Assembly (NCBI RefSeq): GCF_001429765.1
Contig: NZ_LMJB01000005.1
Coordinates: 436,549-500,548 of the forward strand
Direction of reading: 5' to 3'
DNA length: 64,000 nt
DNA from: Flavobacterium sp. Root901
GTDB taxonomy: Bacteria; Bacteroidota; Bacteroidia; Flavobacteriales; Flavobacteriaceae
The position numbers and the translations under genes are program-made. The stretch's first letter is position 1, and each line of letters opens with the position of its first letter. A model generated the notes under the pieces. The model saw only the letters and a program-made list of their open reading frames with translations. It searched no databases and was not told the origin of the DNA. This document shows positions 23,667 to 32,510 of this stretch, one piece after another.

Positions 23667-25532
23667 TTAAAACAAATCATCAGGATCAACAAGAGCTGAT
23701 AATTTTTGTTTTAAATCCTCTTTTAAAATCGTCAAACCGAATTGATAGGAAGCGTTCATCCAACCAAAACCTTCTTCTGTTATGTAATTAAATTCAGTTC
23801 CTACGTTCCCGTATTCTGCGAAAATTTTATGCGAACTTATCGATAAATCAAACTTTTCGGGAATTGTTCCGTTGTAATCAACTGCGTTTCTCGTAATCAG
23901 CCAAAGCCATCTGTAGATCATTTCCTGCGCTTCTTCATTAAAATTATAATTTAGCAGACCCTCCCACAATAGCATTTGATGCGGCGCCCAGCCAAACGGA
24001 TAATCCCATTGTCGAATTGGAGAATTTTCATCAACACCGGCAATCGATTCTTTGGTACTTCCGGCAATTCCGCCTTTCATTTTAAACTTCGGAAGTGTTT
24101 TTTTTACCAGAATTTCTGCTTGTTCAGGTGTACTTATTTTCGCCCAGAGCGGATAAAAAGTTGTCGCAGCTTCAAAAAAATGCTGCTTTTCATTCACAAA
24201 ATCATAATCAAAATAAATTCCGTTTTCAGAATTCCACAACAATTTGTTTATTTTATCTTTTCGGGAAGATGCTTTTATGAGCCAGTAATCACTTGAAAAA
24301 GATTTATCTTCAAAATATTGAAATTCATTTTTAAAATATTTCTGAATCAAAAAAGCGATATCAGTTTCGTATTTATAAAGCAGACTATTGATCGCAACTG
24401 TATTTAAATTAGCACAAATTCCAACTAATCTGTTGGTTGTATCGTGTCCGCTTTCGCGCATACTTCGATCGTGAATAAAATACTTGTCAAGTTCTTCATC
24501 TACTACTTCCCTTTCCAGATATTTCTTTTCAAATTCACGTGTCGACAGGTTATATTTTGGTGCAAATTGTTCGAGGATATCATCAAAATGTCCTTCTTCA
24601 ACTTCAAAAGGAAGTCCAATTCCTTCTGCTTTATAGCGATTTAAGCCATTTGCAGTAAGTCTTTTTCCTTCTTCCATCCAAACGGTTTGGTACTCTTTTA
24701 TAGCGGTTTTTAAATGTCTTTCTATCCAAAAAATATCAGGATTTGACTTTTCTAAAACATCTATAATTAATGATGTATAAAGCGGTGGCTGTGTGCGGGT
24801 TAAATAATAACTTCGATTGGCATTCAGAATTTTTCCGTAATGATCGATTTGATATTTAAAGTTTTCTGCAATGCCAAGAGCAAGATCAAGCTTGTCATCA
24901 ATCAAAAGTCCTTTGGCAATAAAATAACTGTCCCAGCCGTACATTTCATTGAATCTTCCACCCGGAACTACAAACGGAACTCCGGATATTTCGTTGTTTT
25001 TAATTTGAAGTGCCAAAGCCAGAATTCCCGGTTTTTTGTTTAATGATAAAACATATTCCGGCGTAATGTTTTTAGGCATTTGCACTACTTTTAATTTTGG
25101 CGTGGCAGCTTCTAATTTCTTGAAATAATCAAAAACAATTTCGTCGCCAAAAGGCACGTATAAATAGGCAGATTCATTTTCAATTTTATCGTCTTCCAGA
25201 ATTTTCTTAACACCAATGGCATCGATTGTTCGGGTAAGACCTTTCCAATACAGGTCTTTTATTTTTCTGGAAATTCTTTTTACAGGATCTTCCGTAATTT
25301 CATTTAAATCTATTTCTGCAAATTCGGTATTGTTTTTTTTAGACAAAGCGAGTTCCTGCAATAAATTCGAAAGCTGATATGTGCCTTCAATCACGGCTGA
25401 ATTTCCGTTATCATCCTGCAGCAAAAATCGTTTTGGACCATTATCATCAATCGTGATTTTTTTATCGCCGTCAGTATCTTCCTGAGCCAATAATTTTTCG
25501 ATGGTTTGGGTTATATGTAATTTAAATTTCAT
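23667..25532 (-). CDS. GH37 alpha,alpha-trehalase with an N-terminal calcium-type loop
   Basis: A 621-residue glycoside hydrolase family 37 enzyme that splits trehalose into two glucose molecules by inversion. Trehalase signature 1 is at P190 ('PGGRFNEMYGWDSYF') and signature 2 at Q508 ('QWDYPFGWAPHQ'). A late 'EKFD' and glycine-rich 'GNVGTEFNYITEEGFGW' also match. There is no signal peptide, so it is cytoplasmic. Residues 19-34 read 'DTDGDKKITIDDNGPK', very like the EF-hand-type loop of fungal neutral trehalases. Its start overlaps the MFS transporter gene by 11 bp, and that transporter presumably delivers the sugar. Confidence 0.92.
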   Translation of the reverse strand: MKFKLHITQTIEKLLAQEDTDGDKKITIDDNGPKRFLLQDDNGNSAVIEGTYQLSNLLQELALSKKNNTEFAEIDLNEITEDPVKRISRKIKDLYWKGLTRTIDAIGVKKILEDDKIENESAYLYVPFGDEIVFDYFKKLEAATPKLKVVQMPKNITPEYVLSLNKKPGILALALQIKNNEISGVPFVVPGGRFNEMYGWDSYFIAKGLLIDDKLDLALGIAENFKYQIDHYGKILNANRSYYLTRTQPPLYTSLIIDVLEKSNPDIFWIERHLKTAIKEYQTVWMEEGKRLTANGLNRYKAEGIGLPFEVEEGHFDDILEQFAPKYNLSTREFEKKYLEREVVDEELDKYFIHDRSMRESGHDTTNRLVGICANLNTVAINSLLYKYETDIAFLIQKYFKNEFQYFEDKSFSSDYWLIKASSRKDKINKLLWNSENGIYFDYDFVNEKQHFFEAATTFYPLWAKISTPEQAEILVKKTLPKFKMKGGIAGSTKESIAGVDENSPIRQWDYPFGWAPHQMLLWEGLLNYNFNEEAQEMIYRWLWLITRNAVDYNGTIPEKFDLSISSHKIFAEYGNVGTEFNYITEEGFGWMNASYQFGLTILKEDLKQKLSALVDPDDLF

Positions 25533-26742
25533 CTTTTGCCGTTATTTTTTTAAGAATAAAAAAAGAGATCAATAATAAGGTCATTGGGATCAGGGTAAAA
25601 TAAAAAGCTTTTTCAGGACCTTCATTTTTAAAAAGCCAGCCTGTAATTCTGGAACCCAAAGTCCCGCCAAGAGCAGAAAAAATAACAATTAATCCTGTCA
25701 TCGAACTTTGCAGGTTTTTAGGCAGCGCGCTTAATACAATCGAATTTAAAAGCGGATAAATTGGCGCAATAAATAATCCGATTAATGGAAATGCAAAACC
25801 AATTAAAGGAATATCCGAAAGTGTATTGATGTTTTTTACTTCTAACCCAACTGTTTTTGGAAGTACAAATGTGACCAAAAGCATGGCTGAAATGATACAG
25901 AAACTTAAAACCCAAATCCAATTTACTTTTTTGGTTATAATACCTGCAATAAGTCTTCCAACGGCCAATGAAACGGCCAAAATGCTGGCCATCATGATAC
26001 TGATATTTTCCGGAAGATGGAGCACTTTTGTATTGAATGTAGGCAGCCAGGAAAGAATTCCCTGCTCGATCATTACAAATAAAAATACACTGATGACAAA
26101 AATAACTGTTAGCAGCTTTGCCATTAATTTGAACATCTGCAGAAAATCATCTTTAAGATTTACGCCTGCTGCGACTTCGGCTTCTTCGAACTTTATAAAC
26201 AGCAGAAAGAGAAAAGACAAAAACGATAATCCAGCTAATAACCAATAGACATTTAACCATGAATTGGGATCGTTTTCGTTATTAAAAGCAGGAAATAAAA
26301 AGTAGGCAAGCGCAATTCCTACCATAAAAAAACCTTCAATGCTGCTCATTAAAGCGTTGTGTTCTTTTTTGGTTTCAGTCACCGTTCCTATCAACGAATA
26401 AACCGAAACTTTTATCAGGGCAAATGAGACTCCAACGGTTGCAAAAAGGATTTTAGCATTATCAAAAGAATTTCCAAAATACATAGAAATACAGGCCAGA
26501 GTGACTAACGCCAAACCTGTTAACATCGCTTTTCTATAGCCTATTCTGGGCAGGAAAGAAGCTATAAAAAAAGATACAATAGCAATGGGCATGTCTTTAA
26601 AAGCTTCTAAAATACTTGCCTGAACCTCATCGACTCCATAATTTTTCTGCGATTTTAAAATCACAATTCCTACGCTGTTCAATAAAATAGCGAAAACAAA
26701 ATAATTGAGATAAAGTGAGATTTTAATTCCTATGTTTTTCAT
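25522..26742 (-). CDS. MFS transporter of the trehalose locus
   Basis: A 406-residue major facilitator with about 12 membrane segments and the helix 2-3 loop 'LPRIGYRKAMLTG'. Two halves are joined by a charged loop near residue 195 ('FEEAEVAAGVNLKDDF'). The gene overlaps the trehalase gene by 11 bp, so it most likely imports trehalose or a related disaccharide from the periplasm. A TonB-dependent receptor upstream would bring the sugar across the outer membrane. The substrate is inferred from context only. Confidence 0.85.
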   Translation of the reverse strand: MKNIGIKISLYLNYFVFAILLNSVGIVILKSQKNYGVDEVQASILEAFKDMPIAIVSFFIASFLPRIGYRKAMLTGLALVTLACISMYFGNSFDNAKILFATVGVSFALIKVSVYSLIGTVTETKKEHNALMSSIEGFFMVGIALAYFLFPAFNNENDPNSWLNVYWLLAGLSFLSFLFLLFIKFEEAEVAAGVNLKDDFLQMFKLMAKLLTVIFVISVFLFVMIEQGILSWLPTFNTKVLHLPENISIMMASILAVSLAVGRLIAGIITKKVNWIWVLSFCIISAMLLVTFVLPKTVGLEVKNINTLSDIPLIGFAFPLIGLFIAPIYPLLNSIVLSALPKNLQSSMTGLIVIFSALGGTLGSRITGWLFKNEGPEKAFYFTLIPMTLLLISFFILKKITAKDEI

Positions 26743-26844
26743 TTTTTTATTTTGTTTGTCAGTGCATTGTGGTTAGAATGGAGAAATTTAACAGATACAA
26801 ACATAGCTTAGATTGAACTCAAAAGGCGTTTCACTTGCATTAAT

Positions 26845-26858
26845 TCACATAGCTATGT
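26845..26858. repeat. Perfect palindrome CACATAGCTATGTG in the MFS/TBDR gap
   Basis: A 14-bp perfect palindrome in the 265-bp gap. CTATGT words recur about 50 bp downstream (CTATGTTTCTATGTG), making a loose set of inverted and direct repeats. Confidence 0.5.
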
Positions 26859-26955
26859 GTGAAAACTAGTTTCTTTTTCTCTCTTTTTTTAAACGATAAA
26901 ATCTATGTTTCTATGTGTTTAATATCTTTTACAAACTACATTTATTCTTTGTGGT

Positions 26956-26998
26956 TACGGTACGGAGACGCACAGCAGTGCGCCTCTACGATACCGTA
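26956..26998. repeat. REP-like hairpin: TACGGTA arms with GAGACGCAC core
   Basis: TACGGTA (26956-26962) pairs with TACCGTA (26992-26998). Inside them GAGACGCAC pairs with GTGCGCCTC (one G-T). The GAGACGCAC/GTGCGTCTC core is a common dispersed repeat in Bacteroidota. It lies 10 bp past the receptor stop and may act as its 3' hairpin. Confidence 0.65.
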
Positions 26999-27007
26999 TG
27001 TATAAAT

Positions 27008-29647
27008 TTAGAAATTAATCGCTACAGAAAATCTGAAAGCACGCCCTAAAATAGGTCTTGCCATAAATACATCGCTTGCTGCAGATGTTGTTTGTCTTGG
27101 ATCTCCTTCTGTTAAACCAATTTCGTTGAATAAATTCGAAGCATCGACTGCAAAACGAAGATTATTATAGGTGTAATTTAAACCTGCTCCAACTTCTTTA
27201 TAAGCCGGTAAAACCTGTTTATTATCCTGATTGGTGTATTTTTTATCGTAATACGAAAACTGAACGTAAGCTGTAAAATCTTTTGTAATATCTACTTCCG
27301 GTCTTAAGTTGCAGAAAAATTTAGGAATTCTTCGTGCTGTATTTCCGTTAAAATCAAAAGTCGAACCGTCGGCATTTGTTCCTGTAAAGTTGTCGTATTC
27401 CGGTTTTTGAACCGTGAATGTAAAATTCAGTTTTAGAAATTCATATCTCGCATTTGTTTCTACTTCAAGACCAATGTTGTTTACGTCGGCAAATTTATTT
27501 TCTGAAGAACCATCAGATAAAATATCCGTGAAAGCAACATTTTTTAAATTCATGTGAAATAAATTCGCATTTACTGAGAAGAAAGAACCTGAATATTTAT
27601 AACCTAATTCGAACTGATTTACTTCTGTATTCTCCAATTTGCTTAAATCGGCTGCATTATCATAAAACGATTCTTCAATTGGAGATCTAAAACCATGACT
27701 GTAACGAACATAGGAAGCCATATTATCGTTGAATTTGTAATTTCCAGCCGCAGTATACGACCATTCGCTTACGTCATATCTCCAATATGTGTACGGATTT
27801 CCTTTTACAGTTGTTACTGCATCATCAGCCGTATTGTTGTCTAAAATTCCTAAGTTTTCAGCGAAAAATCTGGCATTGTCTCTGTAGCCTGAATATTTAT
27901 CTTTGTTGTATCTTAAACCTGCGTTGAAAGTCAAATTATCTGTAGCCTTAATTTCTGCGTCGGCGTAAATATCATTCAAAAGACCTTTTGTTTGTGCGTC
28001 TCTTTCAAGCCATGTAATTCTTTCTACACCATTCCACGTATGCTCAACTCCGGTTGTATTATCGGTTACATTTAATAATCTTGGATTGTCTGAAACACTT
28101 ACTAAATAAGAATTCCAGTTCCAGTATTGGTTCGATTTCCAGTTAGAATAATAGTAACCGGCCGTTAGTTTCACAGGATCTAAGTCAAAAGAAAAAGAGA
28201 AATTATTCGCAAAATTGTTCATCTTTTTCTCGATATGCCAAAGATCTGCCCTCATAATCAAAGCATTTGGATCAAGCGCTGCTCCATTGTCTACATAACT
28301 GTAAGTCAAATTTCCGGCTGTTGTGTTTTGAACCCCTGTTGCATACGCATCTTGTGTCCATGGTCCGCCGTTTGGAAAAATAGCATTGTAATTTAAATCG
28401 ATACTTGTTTGTTTGAAAGCATTTTTGAAAGTAACTTTTTCAGATATTTTCTTTTTAAATTCAGCTCCAATCGAGTTAATAACAGGATGCGAACCATCTT
28501 CTAAATCTGCACTGAAAGTTCCGCCTCCGTATTGAGGAACATTTAAGTGACTGAAATTAACTGATGTTAATGTTCCGTAATTTGGATTAAATCCGTCGAT
28601 ACCTTCAATTTTTCCGTTATTGCTTTTTAAAGGAATTGGCAGGTAGAATGTATTTCTGTCATCAAGATGTTTGAAGTTAACTCTTAAATAATCGTTGTCA
28701 TCAAATTTATAGGTAAGATTTCCTTTTATTTGTCCGCCTTTATTAGCTGTAAAACCGGTATTTCTTACACCGTTATCAGCTCTGTAAAATCCGCCGACAT
28801 TAAAAAATAATTTATCCTGAATTAATGCACCAGATAAATTAAGGTCAGTTCTAAACATTCCGTAATCTGAAGTCGTGAATTTTGCTCTTCCCTGAAAATC
28901 ATTCTGACCCGTTTTTGAAATAAAGTTGATGATTCCCCCCGGAGCATTATTTGCAAAAATTGAGGCAGAACCTCCACGAACGGCTTCCATTTTGCTGACT
29001 GTTTCATCAAGTCTGTAAAAAGTATCGGCGTTGGCAAACTGCAATGCGCCATCTTCAAAAACCGGTAATCCGTCTTCCTGAATCTGTACATATTCATAAG
29101 CTCCTGCAGACGGAATTCCTCTTGCAAAGAGGTTGTTTCCAATTTCTCCTCCAGACGCTTCTACCACAAATCCCGGTATTGTCTGCAATAAAGCCGCCGT
29201 ACTTGATGGCGCTCTGTCTTCGATTGCTTTTGCTCCCATTGTGGTAATCGCAACACTCGATTCTAATTTTGATCTTGGAGCAGAAGAACCCGTTACGACC
29301 ACTTCTTTTAAACTTTGTGATTCTGTTTCTAAAAGTAAATCTGTCGTAACAGATTCTCCTTCTTTTACTGAAATTGCTTTACTGTATGTTTTGTACCCCA
29401 CATTTGTCGCTTCCACAATATAATTTCCAGCAATAACATCCGTAAAAACATAATGTCCGTTTTCATCTGTTATCGTATTTTTTCCCGTGTCTTTTAAAGA
29501 TACATTTGCTCCTGGAATTGATTGTCCGGTCTCGTCTAATACTTTTCCAGACACCGTATTTTTTGCCTGTGCAAATAAATTATTTGGAACAGTAATTAAG
29601 CATATTATCAAAAATAATATACCTAAATAAGAATGTTTCTGTTTCAT
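27008..29647 (-). CDS. TonB-dependent receptor of the trehalose locus
   Basis: An 879-residue outer-membrane receptor. A signal peptide ends near residue 27 ('NNLFAQA'). A carboxypeptidase-like beta domain follows (about 30-115: 'VSGKVLDETGQSIPGANVSLKDTGKNTITDENGHYVF' pattern), then the plug (about 120-245) and a 22-strand-type barrel ending in '...FRFSVAINF'. The domain plan resembles SusC-like receptors, but no SusD partner is encoded. The gene lies upstream of the MFS transporter and trehalase genes on the same strand. It diverges from a LacI regulator with two operators in the shared gap, so it is probably sugar-inducible. Confidence 0.9.
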   Translation of the reverse strand: MKQKHSYLGILFLIICLITVPNNLFAQAKNTVSGKVLDETGQSIPGANVSLKDTGKNTITDENGHYVFTDVIAGNYIVEATNVGYKTYSKAISVKEGESVTTDLLLETESQSLKEVVVTGSSAPRSKLESSVAITTMGAKAIEDRAPSSTAALLQTIPGFVVEASGGEIGNNLFARGIPSAGAYEYVQIQEDGLPVFEDGALQFANADTFYRLDETVSKMEAVRGGSASIFANNAPGGIINFISKTGQNDFQGRAKFTTSDYGMFRTDLNLSGALIQDKLFFNVGGFYRADNGVRNTGFTANKGGQIKGNLTYKFDDNDYLRVNFKHLDDRNTFYLPIPLKSNNGKIEGIDGFNPNYGTLTSVNFSHLNVPQYGGGTFSADLEDGSHPVINSIGAEFKKKISEKVTFKNAFKQTSIDLNYNAIFPNGGPWTQDAYATGVQNTTAGNLTYSYVDNGAALDPNALIMRADLWHIEKKMNNFANNFSFSFDLDPVKLTAGYYYSNWKSNQYWNWNSYLVSVSDNPRLLNVTDNTTGVEHTWNGVERITWLERDAQTKGLLNDIYADAEIKATDNLTFNAGLRYNKDKYSGYRDNARFFAENLGILDNNTADDAVTTVKGNPYTYWRYDVSEWSYTAAGNYKFNDNMASYVRYSHGFRSPIEESFYDNAADLSKLENTEVNQFELGYKYSGSFFSVNANLFHMNLKNVAFTDILSDGSSENKFADVNNIGLEVETNARYEFLKLNFTFTVQKPEYDNFTGTNADGSTFDFNGNTARRIPKFFCNLRPEVDITKDFTAYVQFSYYDKKYTNQDNKQVLPAYKEVGAGLNYTYNNLRFAVDASNLFNEIGLTEGDPRQTTSAASDVFMARPILGRAFRFSVAINF

Positions 29648-29729
29648 GATTTTTTGGTTTAGTTAGTAAATTTTTCATTTATACTGTAAACTTAAAACAC
29701 TAATTAAACACAATTTAAGAATTCTAAAC

Positions 29730-29764
29730 CGAAAACGTTTTCGAAATGACCTAAAACGTTTTCG
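29730..29764. promoter_or_regulatory. Paired LacI-type operators
   Basis: CGAAAACGTTTTCG (29730-29743) is a perfect palindrome with the central CG typical of LacI/GalR sites. CTAAAACGTTTTCG (29751-29764) differs at one base. Their centres are 21 bp apart, two helical turns, so both would be bound on one face of the DNA. Confidence 0.75.
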
Positions 29765-29812
29765 GAAGTTAATTTTTTATCAATGCAGTTTATTTTTTAC
29801 TACATTTATTTC

Positions 29813-30838
29813 ATGAATGATACAAAGTTAATAGATATAGCCTCGGCCTTGGGAATTTCGGTAACAACGGTTTCAAAGGCATTAAAAGGATATACAGACA
29901 TTAGTAAATCGACACGCGCCAAAGTTATTGAAATGGCCGAAACGATGAACTATATGCCTAATTCTGTTGCGGTTAATTTAAGGACCAACGAAACTAAAAC
30001 TATTGGTGTTATTATTCCCGCAACGGTACATCATTTTTTTTCGAGTGTTTTAAACGGAATTTTAGAAGAAGCTGAAAAGAGAGGTTATCTCGTTATCATT
30101 CTTCAATCAAATGAAAAATATGAGATGGAGAAAAAACAGCTTGCTTTGCTGATTCAAAAGCGGGTTGACGGCGTTTTGATGTCACTTTCAAACGAAACAG
30201 ATGATTTCTCACACATTAATGAAGCGATCCGGAAAAATACGCCTGTTGTTTTGTTTGATAAAATTGCCAAAAGAGTCGACTGCTCTAAAGTGGTTATTAA
30301 TGATGCTAAAGCTGCTTTTGATGCTGTCTCCTATCTCATTAATAAAGGCTATAAAAAGATCGCCCATTTTAGAGGTTCCTATGTTCCTCAAAATTCTATT
30401 GATCGTTTTTTAGGTTATAAACGCGCGCTCGAAGCTCACGGAATAGAGTACGATTCGAAATTGGTTTACGTTTGCGATAACAATACTGATTTTGAAGATG
30501 GCTATGAAAATGCCCAAAAAATCATGAACGAACATCCGGATATCGATGCTATTTTTGCAATTACAGATTTGGTTGCTATCGGGATTATAAAATATTTTAA
30601 TGAAGCAGGAATTAAAACACCGGATCAGGTGGCGGTTTTTGGCTTTAGCAACTGGTTTATGAGCACCGTAATTTCTCCTAAATTAACGACAATAGATCAG
30701 CCAGGATTTGAAATGGGACACACTGCTGTATCTATTTTAATTGATGAAATTGCAGATATAAAAGAACACCGAACCGTTGAGCATCAAATTATAGAACTTC
30801 CAACAAGAATCATAGAACGGGAATCGACTGTAAAATGA
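29813..30838 (+). CDS. LacI-family transcriptional regulator
   Basis: A 341-residue LacI/GalR repressor. I start it at ATG 29813 ('MNDTKLIDIASALGISVTTVSKAL'), which puts the helix-turn-helix at the normal position; the open frame extends 10 codons upstream. The hinge helix and 'ETKTIGVIIP' lead into the sugar-binding domain. It diverges from the TonB receptor of the trehalose locus. Two fitting operators lie 49-83 bp upstream of its start, so it most likely represses both itself and the receptor-MFS-trehalase run until a sugar binds. Confidence 0.93.
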   Translation: MNDTKLIDIASALGISVTTVSKALKGYTDISKSTRAKVIEMAETMNYMPNSVAVNLRTNETKTIGVIIPATVHHFFSSVLNGILEEAEKRGYLVIILQSNEKYEMEKKQLALLIQKRVDGVLMSLSNETDDFSHINEAIRKNTPVVLFDKIAKRVDCSKVVINDAKAAFDAVSYLINKGYKKIAHFRGSYVPQNSIDRFLGYKRALEAHGIEYDSKLVYVCDNNTDFEDGYENAQKIMNEHPDIDAIFAITDLVAIGIIKYFNEAGIKTPDQVAVFGFSNWFMSTVISPKLTTIDQPGFEMGHTAVSILIDEIADIKEHRTVEHQIIELPTRIIERESTVK

Positions 30839-30849
30839 TTTTTTAGTTT

Positions 30850-30857
30850 TAACTTTG
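30850..30857 (+). promoter_or_regulatory. -7 box before the 117-residue gene
   Basis: TAACTTTG matches TAnnTTTG, 22 bp ahead of the ATG at 30880. No clear -33 box is seen. Confidence 0.35.
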
Positions 30858-30879
30858 CCTCAATTCTTAAAGAGCATCA

Positions 30880-31233
30880 ATGTTTCCGATTCCTGAAAAT
30901 ACCGATTTTTTATTGGCTGATGCCGAAAGAGAAAATTTATATTTAAGTTTGATTGAGCAGATTAATAAAGATTTTAATCTGGCAAATGAAGGAATTGATT
31001 TCCCGTTAAGCATTTCACCCGAGGAATTAAAAATCCAGCTTCACGAAAAAATCTACCGAATGATTCAGTATAAATTTGCTGAATATTTGAATCTGCTATA
31101 CATTATTGATGTTCCGGAAAATGAAATAAAAAGTCTTGATGGTTCTGATTTTGTAATTCTGGCCGAACAGGTTGCCTTTTTAATTTTAAAAAGAGAATGG
31201 CAGAAGGTTTGGTTTCGTAATCACTATAAATAG
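30880..31233 (+). CDS. Conserved-looking cytoplasmic protein of unknown function
   Basis: A 117-residue soluble protein without signal peptide or membrane segment, predicted mainly helical. It has an amphipathic helix at about 50-75 ('ELKIQLHEKIYRMIQYKFAE') and an aromatic, basic C-terminus ('EWQKVWFRNHYK'). I do not recognise the family. It starts 41 bp after the LacI regulator stop, with its own -7 box, so it may or may not share that transcript. Confidence 0.6.
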   Translation: MFPIPENTDFLLADAERENLYLSLIEQINKDFNLANEGIDFPLSISPEELKIQLHEKIYRMIQYKFAEYLNLLYIIDVPENEIKSLDGSDFVILAEQVAFLILKREWQKVWFRNHYK

Positions 31234-31237
31234 AGAA

Positions 31238-31816
31238 TTAGTCTGTTTCCAAATTACTATACCTTTCTGGTCTTACGATTTTTTTTAATTTATCCAATTC
31301 CGTCCAAAGTCCAAAATATTGAACATCTATTTTACTACCTATAATTTGGAAACGCCCGCATTTAAAACAAATCTTTGCTATTCCAATTATCTTTTGCTTC
31401 TTTTTAAAAATAAAAATGTCGCGATACTCAGGAACGCATGCATATGCATTCATTTGCAGAGAATCTTTTTCACTAAATATATCTTCGATCTCTTTTTGCT
31501 GTTTGTCAGACAATTTAGACTTCTGATAGTTGTGGCTTATTAAAGTTTTTTCAAAATCTTTTTTCGGAATACTATCAGGAAAATATCCCATAAATAAATC
31601 TTCAAACTCTTGATGTTTTTTTGATTTTTTACTTTTCCCATTAAAATCAATTATGCTTTCAAGAGTGTAATTCACAAAATAATGATCGATTTTATCAGAA
31701 TCAAAAAAAGGTCGCAGCTCTTTTTTTACAACTTTTTTATCTGCTGCTTCTGCTTTATTTGAATTTTTACAACTCGAAATTATAATAACAATAAGTATAA
31801 AAATATATTTTTTCAC
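31238..31816 (-). CDS. Predicted lipoprotein of unknown function
   Basis: A 192-residue protein with a type II signal peptide ('IVIIISSC', C16 lipidated). The mature part is lysine-rich and hydrophilic; one Cys-x-x-Cys pair in 'ICFKCGRF' near residue 161 is the only notable feature. Its stop is 4 bp from the stop of the convergent 117-residue gene, so no room is left for a terminator between them. Nothing in the neighbourhood explains its role. Confidence 0.58.
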   Translation of the reverse strand: MKKYIFILIVIIISSCKNSNKAEAADKKVVKKELRPFFDSDKIDHYFVNYTLESIIDFNGKSKKSKKHQEFEDLFMGYFPDSIPKKDFEKTLISHNYQKSKLSDKQQKEIEDIFSEKDSLQMNAYACVPEYRDIFIFKKKQKIIGIAKICFKCGRFQIIGSKIDVQYFGLWTELDKLKKIVRPERYSNLETD

Positions 31817-31842
31817 TTTGAGGGTTTTAAAAACTTAGCCAC

Positions 31843-32394
31843 TTAGAAATAAACACGAACAAAAGGCATAAATCCAGAACCATAAAGACTTTTATCAGGA
31901 TTATATAAAACATCGTAACGTGCGCCAATTGTTACATTTCCGGTTCTGTAACCAGCTCCGAGATATAGGGCTGTATTCCAATAAGCATCAGAAAAAGCCG
32001 GTCTGTTTATGTTAGATTCATATCGTGTATCGACTCTTACCTGCTCTAACTCTGCAGACAACTGAACTTCCGGAATTGGGTTTACCAGCGTGATTAAGCT
32101 TCCGCCGTACACATACGATTCATAATAATTTTTAGAAGATAAATAACCAAATTGTAAACCAACACCAAAAGATACAATTTCGTTAACATTATAAATGGCA
32201 CTTGGCATGACTGAGATATCGGTATAACCGGAACCAATTCCTAAACCCAGACCGCCTCCAAATTGTACTTTATCCCAAAAATGATTTTTGTTATCAATAA
32301 TATACGTTTGCTGCGCATTTGCGTAACTTGAGAATAAGACTGTCAAAATCACAAAAAAAGATCTGCAATCGATTGAAAATTGTTTTTTATTCAT
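31843..32394 (-). CDS. Small outer-membrane beta-barrel protein
   Basis: A 183-residue protein with a signal peptide ending near residue 28 ('SSYANAQ'). The mature part has alternating polar/hydrophobic strands, many glycines and tyrosines, and a C-terminus '...FMPFVRVYF', which ends in the phenylalanine of outer-membrane barrels. About eight strands would fit, like OmpX/OmpW-size porins. It diverges from sucA. Homologues in this position have sometimes been labelled 'alpha-ketoglutarate decarboxylase', but nothing in the sequence supports an enzyme; that name looks like a transfer from the neighbour. Confidence 0.72.
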   Translation of the reverse strand: MNKKQFSIDCRSFFVILTVLFSSYANAQQTYIIDNKNHFWDKVQFGGGLGLGIGSGYTDISVMPSAIYNVNEIVSFGVGLQFGYLSSKNYYESYVYGGSLITLVNPIPEVQLSAELEQVRVDTRYESNINRPAFSDAYWNTALYLGAGYRTGNVTIGARYDVLYNPDKSLYGSGFMPFVRVYF

Positions 32395-32416
32395 AGTTAA
32401 CGTTTATTTTAACAAA

Positions 32417-32440
32417 TTTTTACGTAAAAGTACGTAAAAA
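32417..32440. promoter_or_regulatory. 24-bp palindrome in the barrel/sucA gap
   Basis: TTTTTACGTA (32417-32426), AAAG, TACGTAAAAA (32431-32440) are perfect 10-bp arms. It lies 27 bp upstream of the sucA -7 box and 23 bp from the barrel gene start, so a bound protein could act on both. Confidence 0.5.
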
Positions 32441-32466
32441 AAAGATTTAAATAAAGGCGATTGTTG

Positions 32467-32474
32467 TACTTTTG
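32467..32474 (+). promoter_or_regulatory. -7 box of the sucA promoter
   Basis: TACTTTTG matches TAnnTTTG; predicted start near 32481, 30 nt ahead of the ATG. This places the 13 extra N-terminal codons of the open frame in or before the leader and supports the start at 32511. Confidence 0.55.
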
Positions 32475-32510
32475 CCATTCTATTTAACAAAAAGTATATT
32501 CACTAATATT

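Noticed and set aside
31843..32394. 'Alpha-ketoglutarate decarboxylase' label for the gene next to sucA
   Set aside because: The protein has a signal peptide and beta-barrel pattern and no thiamine-binding motif; the name would come from its neighbour only.
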